A stretch of DNA of 64,000 nt, taken from Bradyrhizobium embrapense (lineage in GTDB: Bacteria > Pseudomonadota > Alphaproteobacteria > Rhizobiales > Xanthobacteraceae). The stretch is from NCBI RefSeq assembly GCF_001189235.2, contig NZ_LFIP02000003.1:744001-808000 (forward strand), written 5' to 3'. The position numbers were made by a program, and so were the translations under genes. The notes beneath the pieces were generated by a model, which did no database searches, was not told the DNA's origin, and saw nothing but the letters and a program-made list of their open reading frames with translations. This document shows, in pieces, positions 24,548 to 33,677 of the stretch (position 1 is its first letter; each line of letters begins with the position of its first letter).

Positions 24548-26059
24548 ATGGAAGCCTTCGGTCTCCTGCTGCACGGCTTTACCGTCCTCCTGACCTGGAA
24601 GACGCTGCTGTTGATGATGGTCGGCCTCGTGCTCGGCATCTTCGTCGGCGTGCTGCCCGGGCTCGGCGGTCCCAACGGGGTCGCGATCCTGTTGCCGCTC
24701 ACCTTCACGATGGATCCGACATCCGCCATCGTGATGCTGTCGTGCATCTATTGGGGCGCGCTGTTCGGCGGCGCCATCACCTCGATCCTGTTCAACATCC
24801 CCGGTGAAGCCTGGTCGGTCGCGACCACCTTCGACGGCTATCCGATGGCGCAGCAGGGCAGGGCTGCCGAAGCGCTCACCGCGGCATTCACCTCGTCCTT
24901 CATCGGTTCGCTGGTCGCGGTGCTGCTGATTACCTTCCTGGCGCCGATGATCTCTTCGTTCGCGCTGAAATTCGGCCCGCCGGAATTCTTTGCCGTTTAT
25001 CTCCTGACGTTCTGTTCGTTCGTCGGCCTCGGCCGCGAGGCCAAGCACAAGACCGTGATCTCGATGTCGCTCGGACTGCTGCTTGCGGGCGTCGGCATGG
25101 ATACGGTGTCCGGGCAGCTGCGCATGACGTTCGGCTCGGCGGAGCTCTTGCGCGGCATCAACTTCCTCGTCGCTGTCATCGGCCTGTTCGGCATCAGCGA
25201 GATCCTGCTGACGATGGAGGAGCGCCTGGCGCTGCGCGGACACGCCGCCGGTATCAGCCTGCGCGTCGTGCTGTCGGTGTGGAAGGAGCTGCCGAAGTAC
25301 TGGGTGACGCTACTGCGCTCGTCGGTGATCGGCTGCTGGCTCGGGATCACGCCGGGTGGCGCGATCGCGGCTTCCTTCATGGGCTACAACCTCGCCAAGC
25401 GCTTTTCCAAGGATCAGGAGAGTTTTGGCAAGGGCCGCATCGAGGGCGTGTTCGCGCCGGAGACCGCCGCCCACGCCTCGGGCACCTCGGCGCTGCTGCC
25501 GATGCTCGCGCTCGGCATTCCCGGTTCAGGCACCGCGGCGATCCTGCTCGGCGGCCTGATGGTGTGGGGCCTCAACCCGGGCCCGCTGCTGTTCGTCGAG
25601 CACAAGGATTTCGTCTGGGGCCTGATCGCCTCGATGTATCTCGGCAACGTCGTCGGCCTCGTGCTGGTGTTGACCACGGTGCCGATCTTCGCCTCGATCC
25701 TGCGCGTGCCGTTCGCAGCTGTCGCGCCGATGATCGTGGTGTCCTGCGCGATCGGCGCCTACGCGATCCAGAATGCGCTGTTCGACATCTGGCTGATGCT
25801 GGGCTTCGGTGTGGTCGGCTACGTCTTCAAGAAGATCGCCATCCCGCTCGCGCCGTTCACGCTCGCCTTGGTGCTCGGCAGCCGTGCCGAGGACGCGTTC
25901 CGCCTTTCGATGATCGGCTCCGGCGGCGACATGAAGGTGTTCTGGTCGAACGGCCTCGTCGGCAGCATCACGACCCTGGCGATCGTGCTGCTGTTCTGGC
26001 CGGTGATTGATCGGGCCTTTGCCGGCGTCGCGCGTCTGGTGCGACCAGCAAAGGCGTGA
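24548..26059 (+). CDS. tctA: Tripartite tricarboxylate transporter large permease (TctA)
   Basis: This 503-aa 10-12-helix permease of a TTT transporter works with TctB and TctC. The family signatures are present: GIFVGVLPGLGGPNGVAILL near the N-terminus, GALFGGAITSILFNIPGE, and in the second half FAPETAAHASGTSALLPMLA with LGIPGSGTAAILLGGLMV. These two inverted halves form the substrate site. A hairpin repeat follows the stop, between this gene and a convergent CoA-transferase gene. The presence of mtnPA in the operon invites the idea that the cargo relates to methylthio-compounds, but nothing in this sequence shows it. Confidence 0.93.
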   Translation: MEAFGLLLHGFTVLLTWKTLLLMMVGLVLGIFVGVLPGLGGPNGVAILLPLTFTMDPTSAIVMLSCIYWGALFGGAITSILFNIPGEAWSVATTFDGYPMAQQGRAAEALTAAFTSSFIGSLVAVLLITFLAPMISSFALKFGPPEFFAVYLLTFCSFVGLGREAKHKTVISMSLGLLLAGVGMDTVSGQLRMTFGSAELLRGINFLVAVIGLFGISEILLTMEERLALRGHAAGISLRVVLSVWKELPKYWVTLLRSSVIGCWLGITPGGAIAASFMGYNLAKRFSKDQESFGKGRIEGVFAPETAAHASGTSALLPMLALGIPGSGTAAILLGGLMVWGLNPGPLLFVEHKDFVWGLIASMYLGNVVGLVLVLTTVPIFASILRVPFAAVAPMIVVSCAIGAYAIQNALFDIWLMLGFGVVGYVFKKIAIPLAPFTLALVLGSRAEDAFRLSMIGSGGDMKVFWSNGLVGSITTLAIVLLFWPVIDRAFAGVARLVRPAKA

Positions 26060-26065
26060 GGCCTT

Positions 26066-26131
26066 ACAGCGTTTTCGGGCGAAGTGGATACCGGTTCGCG
26101 CGAAGAAAACGCGTCAGGACCAGAATCTCTA
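26066..26131. repeat. Hairpin repeat between convergent genes (copy 1 of a dispersed element)
   Basis: GCGTTTTC pairs with GAAAACGC around GGATACCGGTTCGCGCGAA. The core AGTGGATACCGGTTCGCG recurs with changes at 32121 (AATGGATGCCGGTTCGCG). It separates the convergent tctA and CoA-transferase genes, where a bidirectional terminator would be expected, and it overlaps the CoA-transferase stop by a few bases. Confidence 0.65.
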
Positions 26132-27322
26132 GACCACCTTGCGCTGACGCAGTTCGGCGATCTCGTCCTGGCCGAAGCCGAATTCGGCCAGCACTTCCTC
26201 GGTCTGCTCGCCGAATTCCGGTGGGCGCGCCGCCATCTTGCTCGGCGTCCGCGACAGCGTCACGGGCTGGCTGACCAGCTGGATGTGCCGGTTCTCGTCA
26301 TTGGGAACGTGCTGGGCCATGCCGAGATGCTTGACCTGGGCATCCTGGAACATCTGGTCGATCGAGTAGATCGGCCCGCACGGCACGCCGGCTTCATTGA
26401 GCTCGCGGACCCAGGTCTCGGTCGACTTCTTTTCGGTCAGCGCGTTGATTCGTGCGTTCAGCGCGTCGCGGTTCTTCGAGCGCGCCGGTGCGGTCGCGTA
26501 GTCGGGATTGGTGATCAGGTCGGGTGCGCCGATCGCCTGGGCGCAGCGCTCCCAGATCCGCCCGCCCGTGGTGGCGATATTGATGTAGCCGTCGGAGGTC
26601 TTGAACACGCCGGTCGGGATCGAGGTCGGATGGTTGTTGCCGGCCTGCGTGGCGACTTCCTTTTCCATCAGCCAGCGCGCGGCCTGGAAATCCAGCATGA
26701 AGATCTGGGCCTGCAGCAGCGAGGTCTGCACCCATTGGCCTTCGTCGGACACGTCGCGCTCGAGCAGCGCGGTGAGGATGCCGAGCGCGCAGAACAGGCC
26801 CGCGGTCAGGTCGGCGACGGGAATGCCGACCCGCATCGGGCCGCCGCCGGGCGCGCCGGTCACCGACATCAGGCCGCCCATGCCCTGGGCGATCTGATCG
26901 AAGCCCGGGCGCTTGTGATAGGGACCGTCCTGGCCGAAGCCGGAGATGCTGCCATAGACAATCTTCGGATTGATCTTGCGGATACTCTCATAATCGATGC
27001 CGAGCTTGGCCTTCACGTCCGGCCGAAAGTTCTCGACGATGACGTCGGCCTGCTCGGCCAGCCGCTTGAAGACCTCGAGCCCCTTGGGGTCCTTCAGGTT
27101 CAGCGTCATCGCGCGCTTGTTGCGATGCAGGTTCTGGAAGTCGGAGCCGCCGCGCGGCCCGCCCGGCTGCTCACCGCCGCCGTCCTCCAGCAGCGCATCG
27201 ATCTTGATCACATTGGCACCCCAGTCGGCGAGCTGGCGCACGCAGGTCGGCCCGGACCGGACCCGGGTCAAATCCAGCACGGTGAAGCGGGACAGGGCTT
27301 GGGATGCACGTGGAAAGGGCAT
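26129..27322 (-). CDS. CaiB/BaiF (class III) CoA-transferase
   Basis: This 397-aa enzyme moves CoA between carboxylic acids. Recognisable blocks are LSRFTVLDLTRVRSGPTC, WGANVIKIDALLEDGG, NKRAMTLNLKDPKGLEVFKR, VENFRPDVKAKLGIDYE, GSISGFGQDGPY, and VGIPVADLTAGLFCALGIL, whose Asp aligns with the catalytic Asp that carries the glutamyl-type anhydride in formyl-CoA transferase. I begin at the ATG at 27322, preceded by AGAGGTG; a longer frame adds about 69 residues with no family match. It is on the opposite strand to the transporter operon. Donor and acceptor acids are unknown; oxalate/formate and succinyl donors are typical. Confidence 0.9.
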   Translation of the reverse strand: MPFPRASQALSRFTVLDLTRVRSGPTCVRQLADWGANVIKIDALLEDGGGEQPGGPRGGSDFQNLHRNKRAMTLNLKDPKGLEVFKRLAEQADVIVENFRPDVKAKLGIDYESIRKINPKIVYGSISGFGQDGPYHKRPGFDQIAQGMGGLMSVTGAPGGGPMRVGIPVADLTAGLFCALGILTALLERDVSDEGQWVQTSLLQAQIFMLDFQAARWLMEKEVATQAGNNHPTSIPTGVFKTSDGYINIATTGGRIWERCAQAIGAPDLITNPDYATAPARSKNRDALNARINALTEKKSTETWVRELNEAGVPCGPIYSIDQMFQDAQVKHLGMAQHVPNDENRHIQLVSQPVTLSRTPSKMAARPPEFGEQTEEVLAEFGFGQDEIAELRQRKVV

Positions 27323-27580
27323 TGAGACACCTCTTGTTTGGCGGGCCGCTCTGGGGCTACTGCCTATCTGCCTTAGACAATTTGGCTGACCTTTCCAACT
27401 GTTACCCGGACGACAAACCGGGATGGAAACAAACAGGCATGGTTCCGCGGCGACCGTCACCTGCCTCGGCTGCCGTTCAGGCTTGCCCACACCAGCTTGC
27501 AGGCCCCGCCATCCGCCAACCCTCGACAATCAGTTCGCCGGCTGCTAGCCCGTCGCCATCCGAAATGAGTTTTTGCCCTT

Positions 27581-29182
27581 ATGGAAGAGGCACTTGAGGC
27601 GCATCAAGGCGACGGACCGAAAGCGGGCGTGGCGGTGAAGAAGGGTCCATCCCATCTGCTCGGGAATTCGGCATGGAACGCGACGGCGTTCGCGGTCGCG
27701 GTGCTGCTCAATCTTGCGATTCTGCCATTCGTGATCTCCCGGCTCGGCCTCGCCGCGTTCGGGGTTGCGGGTCTGGTCACTGCCTGCGTCGCCCCTGCGC
27801 TGATGTTCAGCAATGCGCTTGGCCTCTCGACGACGCGCGAGCTCGCGCAACGGTTGGGACAGTCCGATCGCAGCGAGGCACGGCGTTTCTTCGCGACCGC
27901 GCTTGCGCTCGCCATCGCCGTGGGCGGCCTGATCTCGGCATTGCTCATCCTTGCTGGACCGCCGCTCGCGCGATTGGGATTTCACCTCGGTGGTCCGGCG
28001 TCCGACGACCTGGGGCTCGCCTTTGCGTTGGCCGGTGTCGGCTGGCTGTTCCAGTGTCTGTTCGCGGTCTTTCTCTCGCTGTTCACGGCGCGCCAGGATT
28101 ATCGGCGGATCGCGTCGATCAGCATCACCGGCACGGTAGTGACGACGATGTCGATGTTGCTGCTGATCCCTCATGCGCCGCGTGCCTCGACCTTCCTCGG
28201 CTGCCAGGCCCTGGGTTTCGCGATGAATTTTCTGATGGCCTCTGCCTGGTCGCGGCATGTAATGAGCGACTGGCTGGCACGGCCCGCGCTTGATCGCAGC
28301 GCGCTGCGCGCGCTCGTGAAACTCGGCGGCTGGCAGATCGCGGCACAAAGCGGCGCGCTGTTCGCCGGGCAGGCGGACCGCTATCTGCTCGGCGCGCTGC
28401 TGCAGCCGCAATTCGTCGGCTTCTACAGCGTCGCGCAGCGGCTGGAGGAGGCGGTCTATATCGGCGTCTTGAAGATCGGCGAGATCCTGTTCCCGTTCTT
28501 CAGCACGCTGCAGAAGGAGGATGACGATCGCAAGGTCGACTTGCTGCTCCGCTCCTCCTGGATTCTCAACGTGCTGGCCGCGAGCGCGCTCGGCGGCCTG
28601 ATTCCGGTCGCCGGCGCGCTGCTGTATCGATGGACCGGCGCCGAGGTCGCCGCAGAGGCGCAGCTGGTGCTCGTGGTGCTTGCGATCAGCGGAATATTGG
28701 GGTCGAGCGCCAACGTGTTCGCGTTCTATCTGCTCTCGCAGGGACGCTCCAGTTTCAACGCGTTGATCTCGCTCGTCACCGGCATCTTCACGCTGGCGAC
28801 CAGCGCCATTGCGTTGCCGTATTTCGGCTGGCAGGCGGCCGGCTGGAGCTCCTGCGTCGGGATGGTCGCCCAGATGGTCGTCACGGTGCTGCTGCTGCGG
28901 CGAACCTTCAGGCTCTCGGCCATGTGGTCACGGATGCTGCATTTCGTCTTGATCCCGCTCGGCACCGGCATCGCCGTTGCGCTGGTGCTGCGCGCGCAGC
29001 TCGGCCATGCGCCGTTCGACCAGGCGCCGTCATGGTGGTATGTGGTGTCGCTCTACGGCGCGTCGGCGGCCGCGATCTTTGTGGCCGCCGTCGCCGTGTC
29101 GCAGCTTGGTCCCTACCGCGCCGTCTGCTGGCGGGATCTTCGCGTCATCATCGCTCGCTTCTTGCCCTTCAAGGCCGCCTAG
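27581..29182 (+). CDS. Oligosaccharide/polysaccharide flippase (Wzx-like, MOP superfamily)
   Basis: This 533-aa integral membrane protein has about 14 helices, as in lipid-linked oligosaccharide flippases. The N-terminal LGNSAWNATAFAVAVLLNLA and FVISRLGLAAFGVAGLV, and later QSGALFAGQADRYLLGALLQ and VGFYSVAQRLEEAVYIG, follow the polysaccharide-synthesis (Wzx/RfbX) pattern. It heads a tight block of glycan genes: the next start is three bases after its stop. It would move an undecaprenyl-linked repeat unit across the inner membrane. No Wzy polymerase is seen in the window, and a separate ABC exporter exists 22 kb downstream. The locus may therefore make two glycans, or one system may be partial. 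Confidence 0.87.
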   Translation: MEEALEAHQGDGPKAGVAVKKGPSHLLGNSAWNATAFAVAVLLNLAILPFVISRLGLAAFGVAGLVTACVAPALMFSNALGLSTTRELAQRLGQSDRSEARRFFATALALAIAVGGLISALLILAGPPLARLGFHLGGPASDDLGLAFALAGVGWLFQCLFAVFLSLFTARQDYRRIASISITGTVVTTMSMLLLIPHAPRASTFLGCQALGFAMNFLMASAWSRHVMSDWLARPALDRSALRALVKLGGWQIAAQSGALFAGQADRYLLGALLQPQFVGFYSVAQRLEEAVYIGVLKIGEILFPFFSTLQKEDDDRKVDLLLRSSWILNVLAASALGGLIPVAGALLYRWTGAEVAAEAQLVLVVLAISGILGSSANVFAFYLLSQGRSSFNALISLVTGIFTLATSAIALPYFGWQAAGWSSCVGMVAQMVVTVLLLRRTFRLSAMWSRMLHFVLIPLGTGIAVALVLRAQLGHAPFDQAPSWWYVVSLYGASAAAIFVAAVAVSQLGPYRAVCWRDLRVIIARFLPFKAA

Positions 29183-29184
29183 AC

Positions 29185-31023
29185 ATGTGTGGTATCGCAG
29201 GCATCGTCAATCTGCGCGGCGGCCCCGTGGACCCGGCCGACATCTCGCGCCTCACCAGCCTGATTGCGCATCGCGGTCCGTTCGGCGAGGGCACCTGGTT
29301 CAACGCCAAGCGGAACGTCGCCTTCGGCCATCGCCGGCTCGCCATCATCGATCCCGGCGAGGGCGGCTATCAGCCGATGGTGTCGGGCGATGGCCGCCAC
29401 GTGATCGTCTACAACGGCGAGATCTACAACTTCCTCGAATTGCGCCGCGAACTCGAGGCGAAGGGCGCGGTCTTCCGCAGCCAGTCCGACACCGAAGTGA
29501 TCCTCGCCGCCTGGCAGGCGTGGGGCGAGGACATGCTGCTGCGCTTCAACGGCATGTGGGCGCTGGCGATCTACGACACGGCCACGGATGAACTGTTCCT
29601 GGCGCGCGATCGGTTCGGCATCAAGCCGCTGCTGTACGCGCTGTCTCCCGAGCGGTTCGTGTTCGCCTCCGAGCAGCGGGCGCTGGCGCGGAGCGGGCTG
29701 GTTGAGACGTCGCTCGATATCGAGGTGGCGCGGCGGCTGTTGCTTGACCCGTTCGGCATCGAGGGCAGCGAACGGACTGTGTTCGCGCAACTGCGTCGCC
29801 TGCAGGGCGGCCACTGCATGTGGTTGCGCGGGGGGCGTGTGCAGGTCCGCCGCTGGTGGCGGACCGTGGATCATCTGCCCGAGATCCCTGATGCTGAATC
29901 CGAACGTGTCGCGCGCTTTCGCGACCTGTTTCAGGATTCCGTGGCCCTGCGCATGCGCAGCGACGTTCCGATCGGGACCTGCCTGTCCGGCGGCTTCGAT
30001 TCGTCCGCCGTGATCTGCGCGATGGCGAGCCACGAGAAGGCCGGCATGGGACCGCGCGACTCGACCGCCTGGCGGCACGCCTTTGTCGCGACCTTTCCCG
30101 GAGCCAGCAATGACGAGCGGCCGATGGCGGAGCAAGCGGCCGCGTGGGCGGATGTGGCGCCGAGCTTTCTCGAGATCGGGCGCGCCGATGCGCTCACCGA
30201 TCTGGACCGGATCCTCGACGACAACGACGACGTCTACATCGGGCTGCCGAGCGCGCCGTGGCTGATCTATCGCGAACTCCGGCGCCAGAACGTTACCGTC
30301 TCGCTCGACGGTCACGGGGCGGACGAATTGATGGGCGCTTACTTTCAAGAAGGGCAGTCGGCCGCCTTCCGGATTCGGAACGCCGCCGCCGCGCTCGCGT
30401 CTCGATCGCGGCTTGCGCAACGCGGCATCGACTTCCTGCGGGCGCAGATGATCAGGCGGCAGGGGCACTATTTCCTGCGCGGAGGCCTGGCGGCGATGCC
30501 GGCGCCGCTGCCGCTGGTCGCCGAGGATGACGCGTTGCCGAGCGCCTGGGGCGCGCTGAACCGGCGTCTCTATCGCATGTTCCACTCGACCACGCTGCCG
30601 ACCATCCTGCGCAATTTCGACCGGCTCTCGATGGCGCACGGGATCGAGGTGCGCATGCCGTTCATGGACTGGCGGCTGGTGACCTACACGATGGCGCTGC
30701 CTGAAACGAGCAAATCGGCCGACGGCATCACCAAGGTGATCGCGCGGCAGGCGATGGCGAACCTGATGCCCGAAAGCATCCGCACCGCCCGCCGCAAGGT
30801 CGGCTTCAACTCGCCGATGCCGGAATGGCTGAACGGGCCATTGACGGGCTGGACCAATGATCTGCTCCATCGCAATGTCCCGGCGTTTGCCGAGTTCGTC
30901 GACGAAGCACCGCTTCGAAAGGCGGTCGGCGACTTGACGGCATCGCGGAGCTGGGATTGGGAATCCGTCGGCCGGATCTGGCCATACCTGAACATGAAAT
31001 GGATGTTGGCAAGGTCCGTATAA
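29185..31023 (+). CDS. asnB: Asparagine synthetase B-like amidotransferase (copy 1)
   Basis: This 612-aa glutamine-dependent amidotransferase has the N-terminal Ntn glutaminase starting MCGIAGIVNLRGG with nucleophile Cys2. The C-terminal ATP-pyrophosphatase domain carries the loop CLSGGFDSSAVI. The conserved HRGPDG of the glutaminase reads HRGPFGEG here, an Asp to Phe change not seen in the other two copies. In free amino-acid metabolism it would make asparagine, but in polysaccharide clusters such proteins convert uronic acid carboxylates to amides. It sits between the flippase and a glycosyltransferase with gaps of two bases each side, so a glycan role is likely. Confidence 0.9.
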   Translation: MCGIAGIVNLRGGPVDPADISRLTSLIAHRGPFGEGTWFNAKRNVAFGHRRLAIIDPGEGGYQPMVSGDGRHVIVYNGEIYNFLELRRELEAKGAVFRSQSDTEVILAAWQAWGEDMLLRFNGMWALAIYDTATDELFLARDRFGIKPLLYALSPERFVFASEQRALARSGLVETSLDIEVARRLLLDPFGIEGSERTVFAQLRRLQGGHCMWLRGGRVQVRRWWRTVDHLPEIPDAESERVARFRDLFQDSVALRMRSDVPIGTCLSGGFDSSAVICAMASHEKAGMGPRDSTAWRHAFVATFPGASNDERPMAEQAAAWADVAPSFLEIGRADALTDLDRILDDNDDVYIGLPSAPWLIYRELRRQNVTVSLDGHGADELMGAYFQEGQSAAFRIRNAAAALASRSRLAQRGIDFLRAQMIRRQGHYFLRGGLAAMPAPLPLVAEDDALPSAWGALNRRLYRMFHSTTLPTILRNFDRLSMAHGIEVRMPFMDWRLVTYTMALPETSKSADGITKVIARQAMANLMPESIRTARRKVGFNSPMPEWLNGPLTGWTNDLLHRNVPAFAEFVDEAPLRKAVGDLTASRSWDWESVGRIWPYLNMKWMLARSV

Positions 31024-31025
31024 CG

Positions 31026-32123
31026 ATGCGTCTGTTCCAGAATAGCGGTCTCTATCCGTCCTATCTGCCGCGGCTGAACCAGCTTGCGGCAAAAGCATCG
31101 ACCTTCGCGGCGCGTCGCGACGTGTTCCTGCATGACCGCTTCGGCGCGGCGCATTTCCTCAAGCCGGTGCTCGACGGCGCGCCTGAAGCCTTCTTCACCA
31201 ATGCCGACGACGAAGTCCTGCAGCGCCAATGGGCGCGCGAGCAGGGCATCAAGGGGACGCCGACGCTCGAAGCCATTCTGCTCGCGCAGATCGAGCATCA
31301 CAGGACCGAGGTGTTCTACAATCTCGATCCGGTACGCTATCCGAGTGCGTTCGTCGCCAAGCTTCCGGGCTGTGTGAAGAAGACCTTGTGCTGGCGCGCG
31401 GCGCCTTCCGGCAATGCCGACCTGACCGCCTACGGCGCGGTGCTTGGAAACTTCCCCTCGATCCTCGATGCCTGGCGCAACAAGGGCTGCCGGGCGGAGC
31501 TTTTCTTTCCGGCGATCGATCCTGTCATGGAGCAGTACGGTCACGGCGAACGTCCGATCGATGTGGCGTTCGTCGGTGGATATTCACGGCACCACAGCGC
31601 GCGCGGCAGGACGCTCGAACAGGTCGCGGCCCTGGCGGCGGACCGCAACATCGTGTTCTGCCTCGATGCGTCGCGGCTGACGCGGCTTGCCGAAAGCGCG
31701 GTCGGTCGGTTGCTGCCGCTGGGGAAGCATCGCAGGCCCGACGTCATCGCGCGAATAGCGCGGCTGCCGCTGTTCGGCAGGGACCTCTACGAGCTGTTCG
31801 GCTCCGCCAAGATCGTGCTCAACGGCGCCATCGACATGGCCGGCAACGATCGCGGCAACATGCGCTGCTTCGAGGCGATGGGCTGCGGGTCGCTGCTGGT
31901 GTCGGATTCCGGCAATTATCCGGAGGCGATGCAGGACGGCGTCACGATGCGCACCTACGACGCGCCTGAAAGGGCAGCCGAGGCGATTTCAAGCAGCCTG
32001 CAGGATTGGCCGCAATGGGCTGGGATCGCCGCGTCCGGCCGAAGCCGCGTGCGACAGACCTACAGCAAGGCCTCGCAATGGGCCCAGTTTACCGATCTCG
32101 TCGCGCGGATTGAGCCGTGCTAG
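31026..32123 (+). CDS. Glycosyltransferase, CgeB/GT1-like
   Basis: This 365-aa putative cytoplasmic glycosyltransferase has the C-terminal half of a GT-B fold: RPIDVAFVGGYSRHHSARGR, ELFGSAKIVLNGAIDMAGNDR, GNMRCFEAMGCGSLLVSDS and MQDGVTMRTYD. These resemble the CgeB-type (DUF3880) glycosyltransferases, in which a conserved Glu in the RxFEAMGCG loop contacts the sugar nucleotide. The ATG at 31026 lies two bases after the asnB stop. The acceptor and donor are unknown. A dispersed hairpin element follows its stop and separates it from the next gene. Confidence 0.8.
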   Translation: MRLFQNSGLYPSYLPRLNQLAAKASTFAARRDVFLHDRFGAAHFLKPVLDGAPEAFFTNADDEVLQRQWAREQGIKGTPTLEAILLAQIEHHRTEVFYNLDPVRYPSAFVAKLPGCVKKTLCWRAAPSGNADLTAYGAVLGNFPSILDAWRNKGCRAELFFPAIDPVMEQYGHGERPIDVAFVGGYSRHHSARGRTLEQVAALAADRNIVFCLDASRLTRLAESAVGRLLPLGKHRRPDVIARIARLPLFGRDLYELFGSAKIVLNGAIDMAGNDRGNMRCFEAMGCGSLLVSDSGNYPEAMQDGVTMRTYDAPERAAEAISSSLQDWPQWAGIAASGRSRVRQTYSKASQWAQFTDLVARIEPC

Positions 32124-32228
32124 AGCGTTTTTCGAGCGAAATGGATGCCGGTTCGCGCAAGGAAATCGCGTCGAAACAACCATCTGGAGCCCCGTTCCGA
32201 TTCCATCGGAACGGAAAAGGCTCTAGAC
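32121..32228. repeat. Composite hairpin repeat inside the glycan operon
   Basis: The first part (GCGTTTTTCGAGCGAAATGG, then ATGCCGGTTCGCG) is a diverged copy of the element at 26066. The second part is a perfect 10-bp hairpin, CCGTTCCGAT-TCC-ATCGGAACGG, flanked by GGAGCC and GGCTCT. The element occupies most of the only gap of more than about 100 bases in an otherwise overlapping block of genes, so it may attenuate or stabilise the transcript. Confidence 0.65.
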
Positions 32229-32268
32229 GGTGCACAGTGCCGGCCGGTGGGCGGGCGATCGGGCCGAG

Positions 32269-33111
32269 ATGATGTCTGCAAGTGACTTGATCCATCGACT
32301 GAAATGGGTGGCCGACGGGCTTGCCGTGCCGCTGTTCAGGTTGCGGCCGCGGCCGTTCGGCCCGGGCTATCAGACGGTCAAGCGCGACACGATCACAGCC
32401 GCCATCGATGCAGGCCTGCTTCGGGCAGGAAAGGAGCTTCCGCCCGGTTACGGCGTCGCCATGGACGAGCGCGTGGTGGAATATCCCTGGGTCTATGGCC
32501 GGTTGAGCAATGTCGGCAAGATGCTGGATGCTGGATCGACCTTCAACCACGACTTCCTGCTGCAGCGTCCGCCATTGCGCGGCGCGGACCTCACCATCAT
32601 GACGTTGGCGCCCGAGCGGCGCTGCTATTGGCATGACGGCTACTCCTATGTGTTCGGCGATCTGCGGAAGACGATGTTCGGCGATCAGGTGTTCGATACC
32701 GTCGCCAGCATTTCGACGATCGAGCATATCGGCCTCGACAATCAGATGCTGTACACGGGCGATCCGCGCGACGCCGAGACCGATCGGGACGGCTTCGTTC
32801 CGGCGGTGCAGGAGTTCAAGCGTATTCTCAAGCCCGGCGGGACCTGCCTGATCTCCGTGCCGTTCGGCAAGCGCGAGAATCTCGGTTGGTATCAGGTGTT
32901 CGATCTCGCGATGATCGAGCGGATAATCGAGGCATTCGGTGCGGCGTCTCACCAGGTCGACTATTTCGGCTATTCGCGACAAGGCTGGTCGCGCCAGAGT
33001 GCCGAGGCGCTCGCTGACGCCACGGTTTTCGACATCCACACCGGCAAGGGGCAGGGCAACGACCTTGCGGCGTCGTCGCGCGCCGTCGCGTGCCTGCAGT
33101 TGACGGCATGA
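32269..33111 (+). CDS. SAM-dependent methyltransferase-like protein
   Basis: This protein of about 280 aa shows the class I methyltransferase pattern: VGKMLDAGSTFNHDFL (glycine-poor motif I), DTVASISTIEHIGLDN and FKRILKPGGTCLISVPFG. The Rossmann glycine loop reads DAGSTFN rather than the usual DxGxGxG, a pattern seen in glycan-cluster methyltransferases. The start is uncertain: I use the ATG at 32269, but an ATG three bases on or a GTG at 32230 are possible. Its stop overlaps the next start by ATGA. A role in methylating or otherwise modifying a sugar is inferred from the neighbours. Confidence 0.75.
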   Translation: MMSASDLIHRLKWVADGLAVPLFRLRPRPFGPGYQTVKRDTITAAIDAGLLRAGKELPPGYGVAMDERVVEYPWVYGRLSNVGKMLDAGSTFNHDFLLQRPPLRGADLTIMTLAPERRCYWHDGYSYVFGDLRKTMFGDQVFDTVASISTIEHIGLDNQMLYTGDPRDAETDRDGFVPAVQEFKRILKPGGTCLISVPFGKRENLGWYQVFDLAMIERIIEAFGAASHQVDYFGYSRQGWSRQSAEALADATVFDIHTGKGQGNDLAASSRAVACLQLTA

Positions 33112-33677
33112 ATCTCGATTATCTGATCCAGCGTCTGCTCGGTCGCGCGACATGCCGGTTGCAGGCAGACGCAGCGCTCGGCCGCTATGCCAGGATTAGG
33201 AATATCCGCGGCGATGCCGACAAGATCGTCGTCGGCCGCGCCAGCCGCATCCTGGGCGAGCTCCTGACCTTCGCGCATGGCGGCGAGATCAAGATCGGCG
33301 AGTGGTGCTATGTCGGCGAAGGAACCCGGATCTGGTCGGCCGCCTCGATCGAGCTCGGCAACCGCGTCCTGATCTCGCATTCGGCGAATGTGTTCGACAA
33401 CCTCACGCATCCGCTGCGGGCGGCGGAGCGGCACCGGCAGGTCCAGCAGATTTTCACGCAAGGACATCCGAACGATATCTCGCTTGACGAGAGCCCGGTG
33501 CGGATCTGCGACGACGCCTGGGTCGGCGCGGGCGCGATGGTCTTGCGCGGTGTGACGGTCGGGCAGGGTGCCATCGTCGCGGCCGGCGCGGTCGTGACAA
33601 AGGATGTCGCGCCGTTTTCGATCGTGGCCGGCAATCCGGCCGTGCTGGTGAGGGAGCTTGGCCCCGATGAACGGTGA
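33108..33677 (+). CDS. Left-handed beta-helix (hexapeptide) acyltransferase
   Basis: This 189-aa O- or N-acyltransferase of the maltose/virginiamycin O-acetyltransferase type contains hexapeptide repeats around IKIGEWCYVGEGTRIWSA and VRICDDAWVGAGAMVLRG. The catalytic-region ISHSANVFDNLTHPL lies in a loop, and the family C-terminus AGAVVTKDVAPFSIVAGNPA is present. It would transfer an acetyl group from acetyl-CoA to a sugar of the glycan. Its ATG overlaps the previous stop (ATGA), and its end overlaps the next gene by 11 bases, so it is translationally coupled on both sides. Confidence 0.88.
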   Translation: MNLDYLIQRLLGRATCRLQADAALGRYARIRNIRGDADKIVVGRASRILGELLTFAHGGEIKIGEWCYVGEGTRIWSAASIELGNRVLISHSANVFDNLTHPLRAAERHRQVQQIFTQGHPNDISLDESPVRICDDAWVGAGAMVLRGVTVGQGAIVAAGAVVTKDVAPFSIVAGNPAVLVRELGPDER

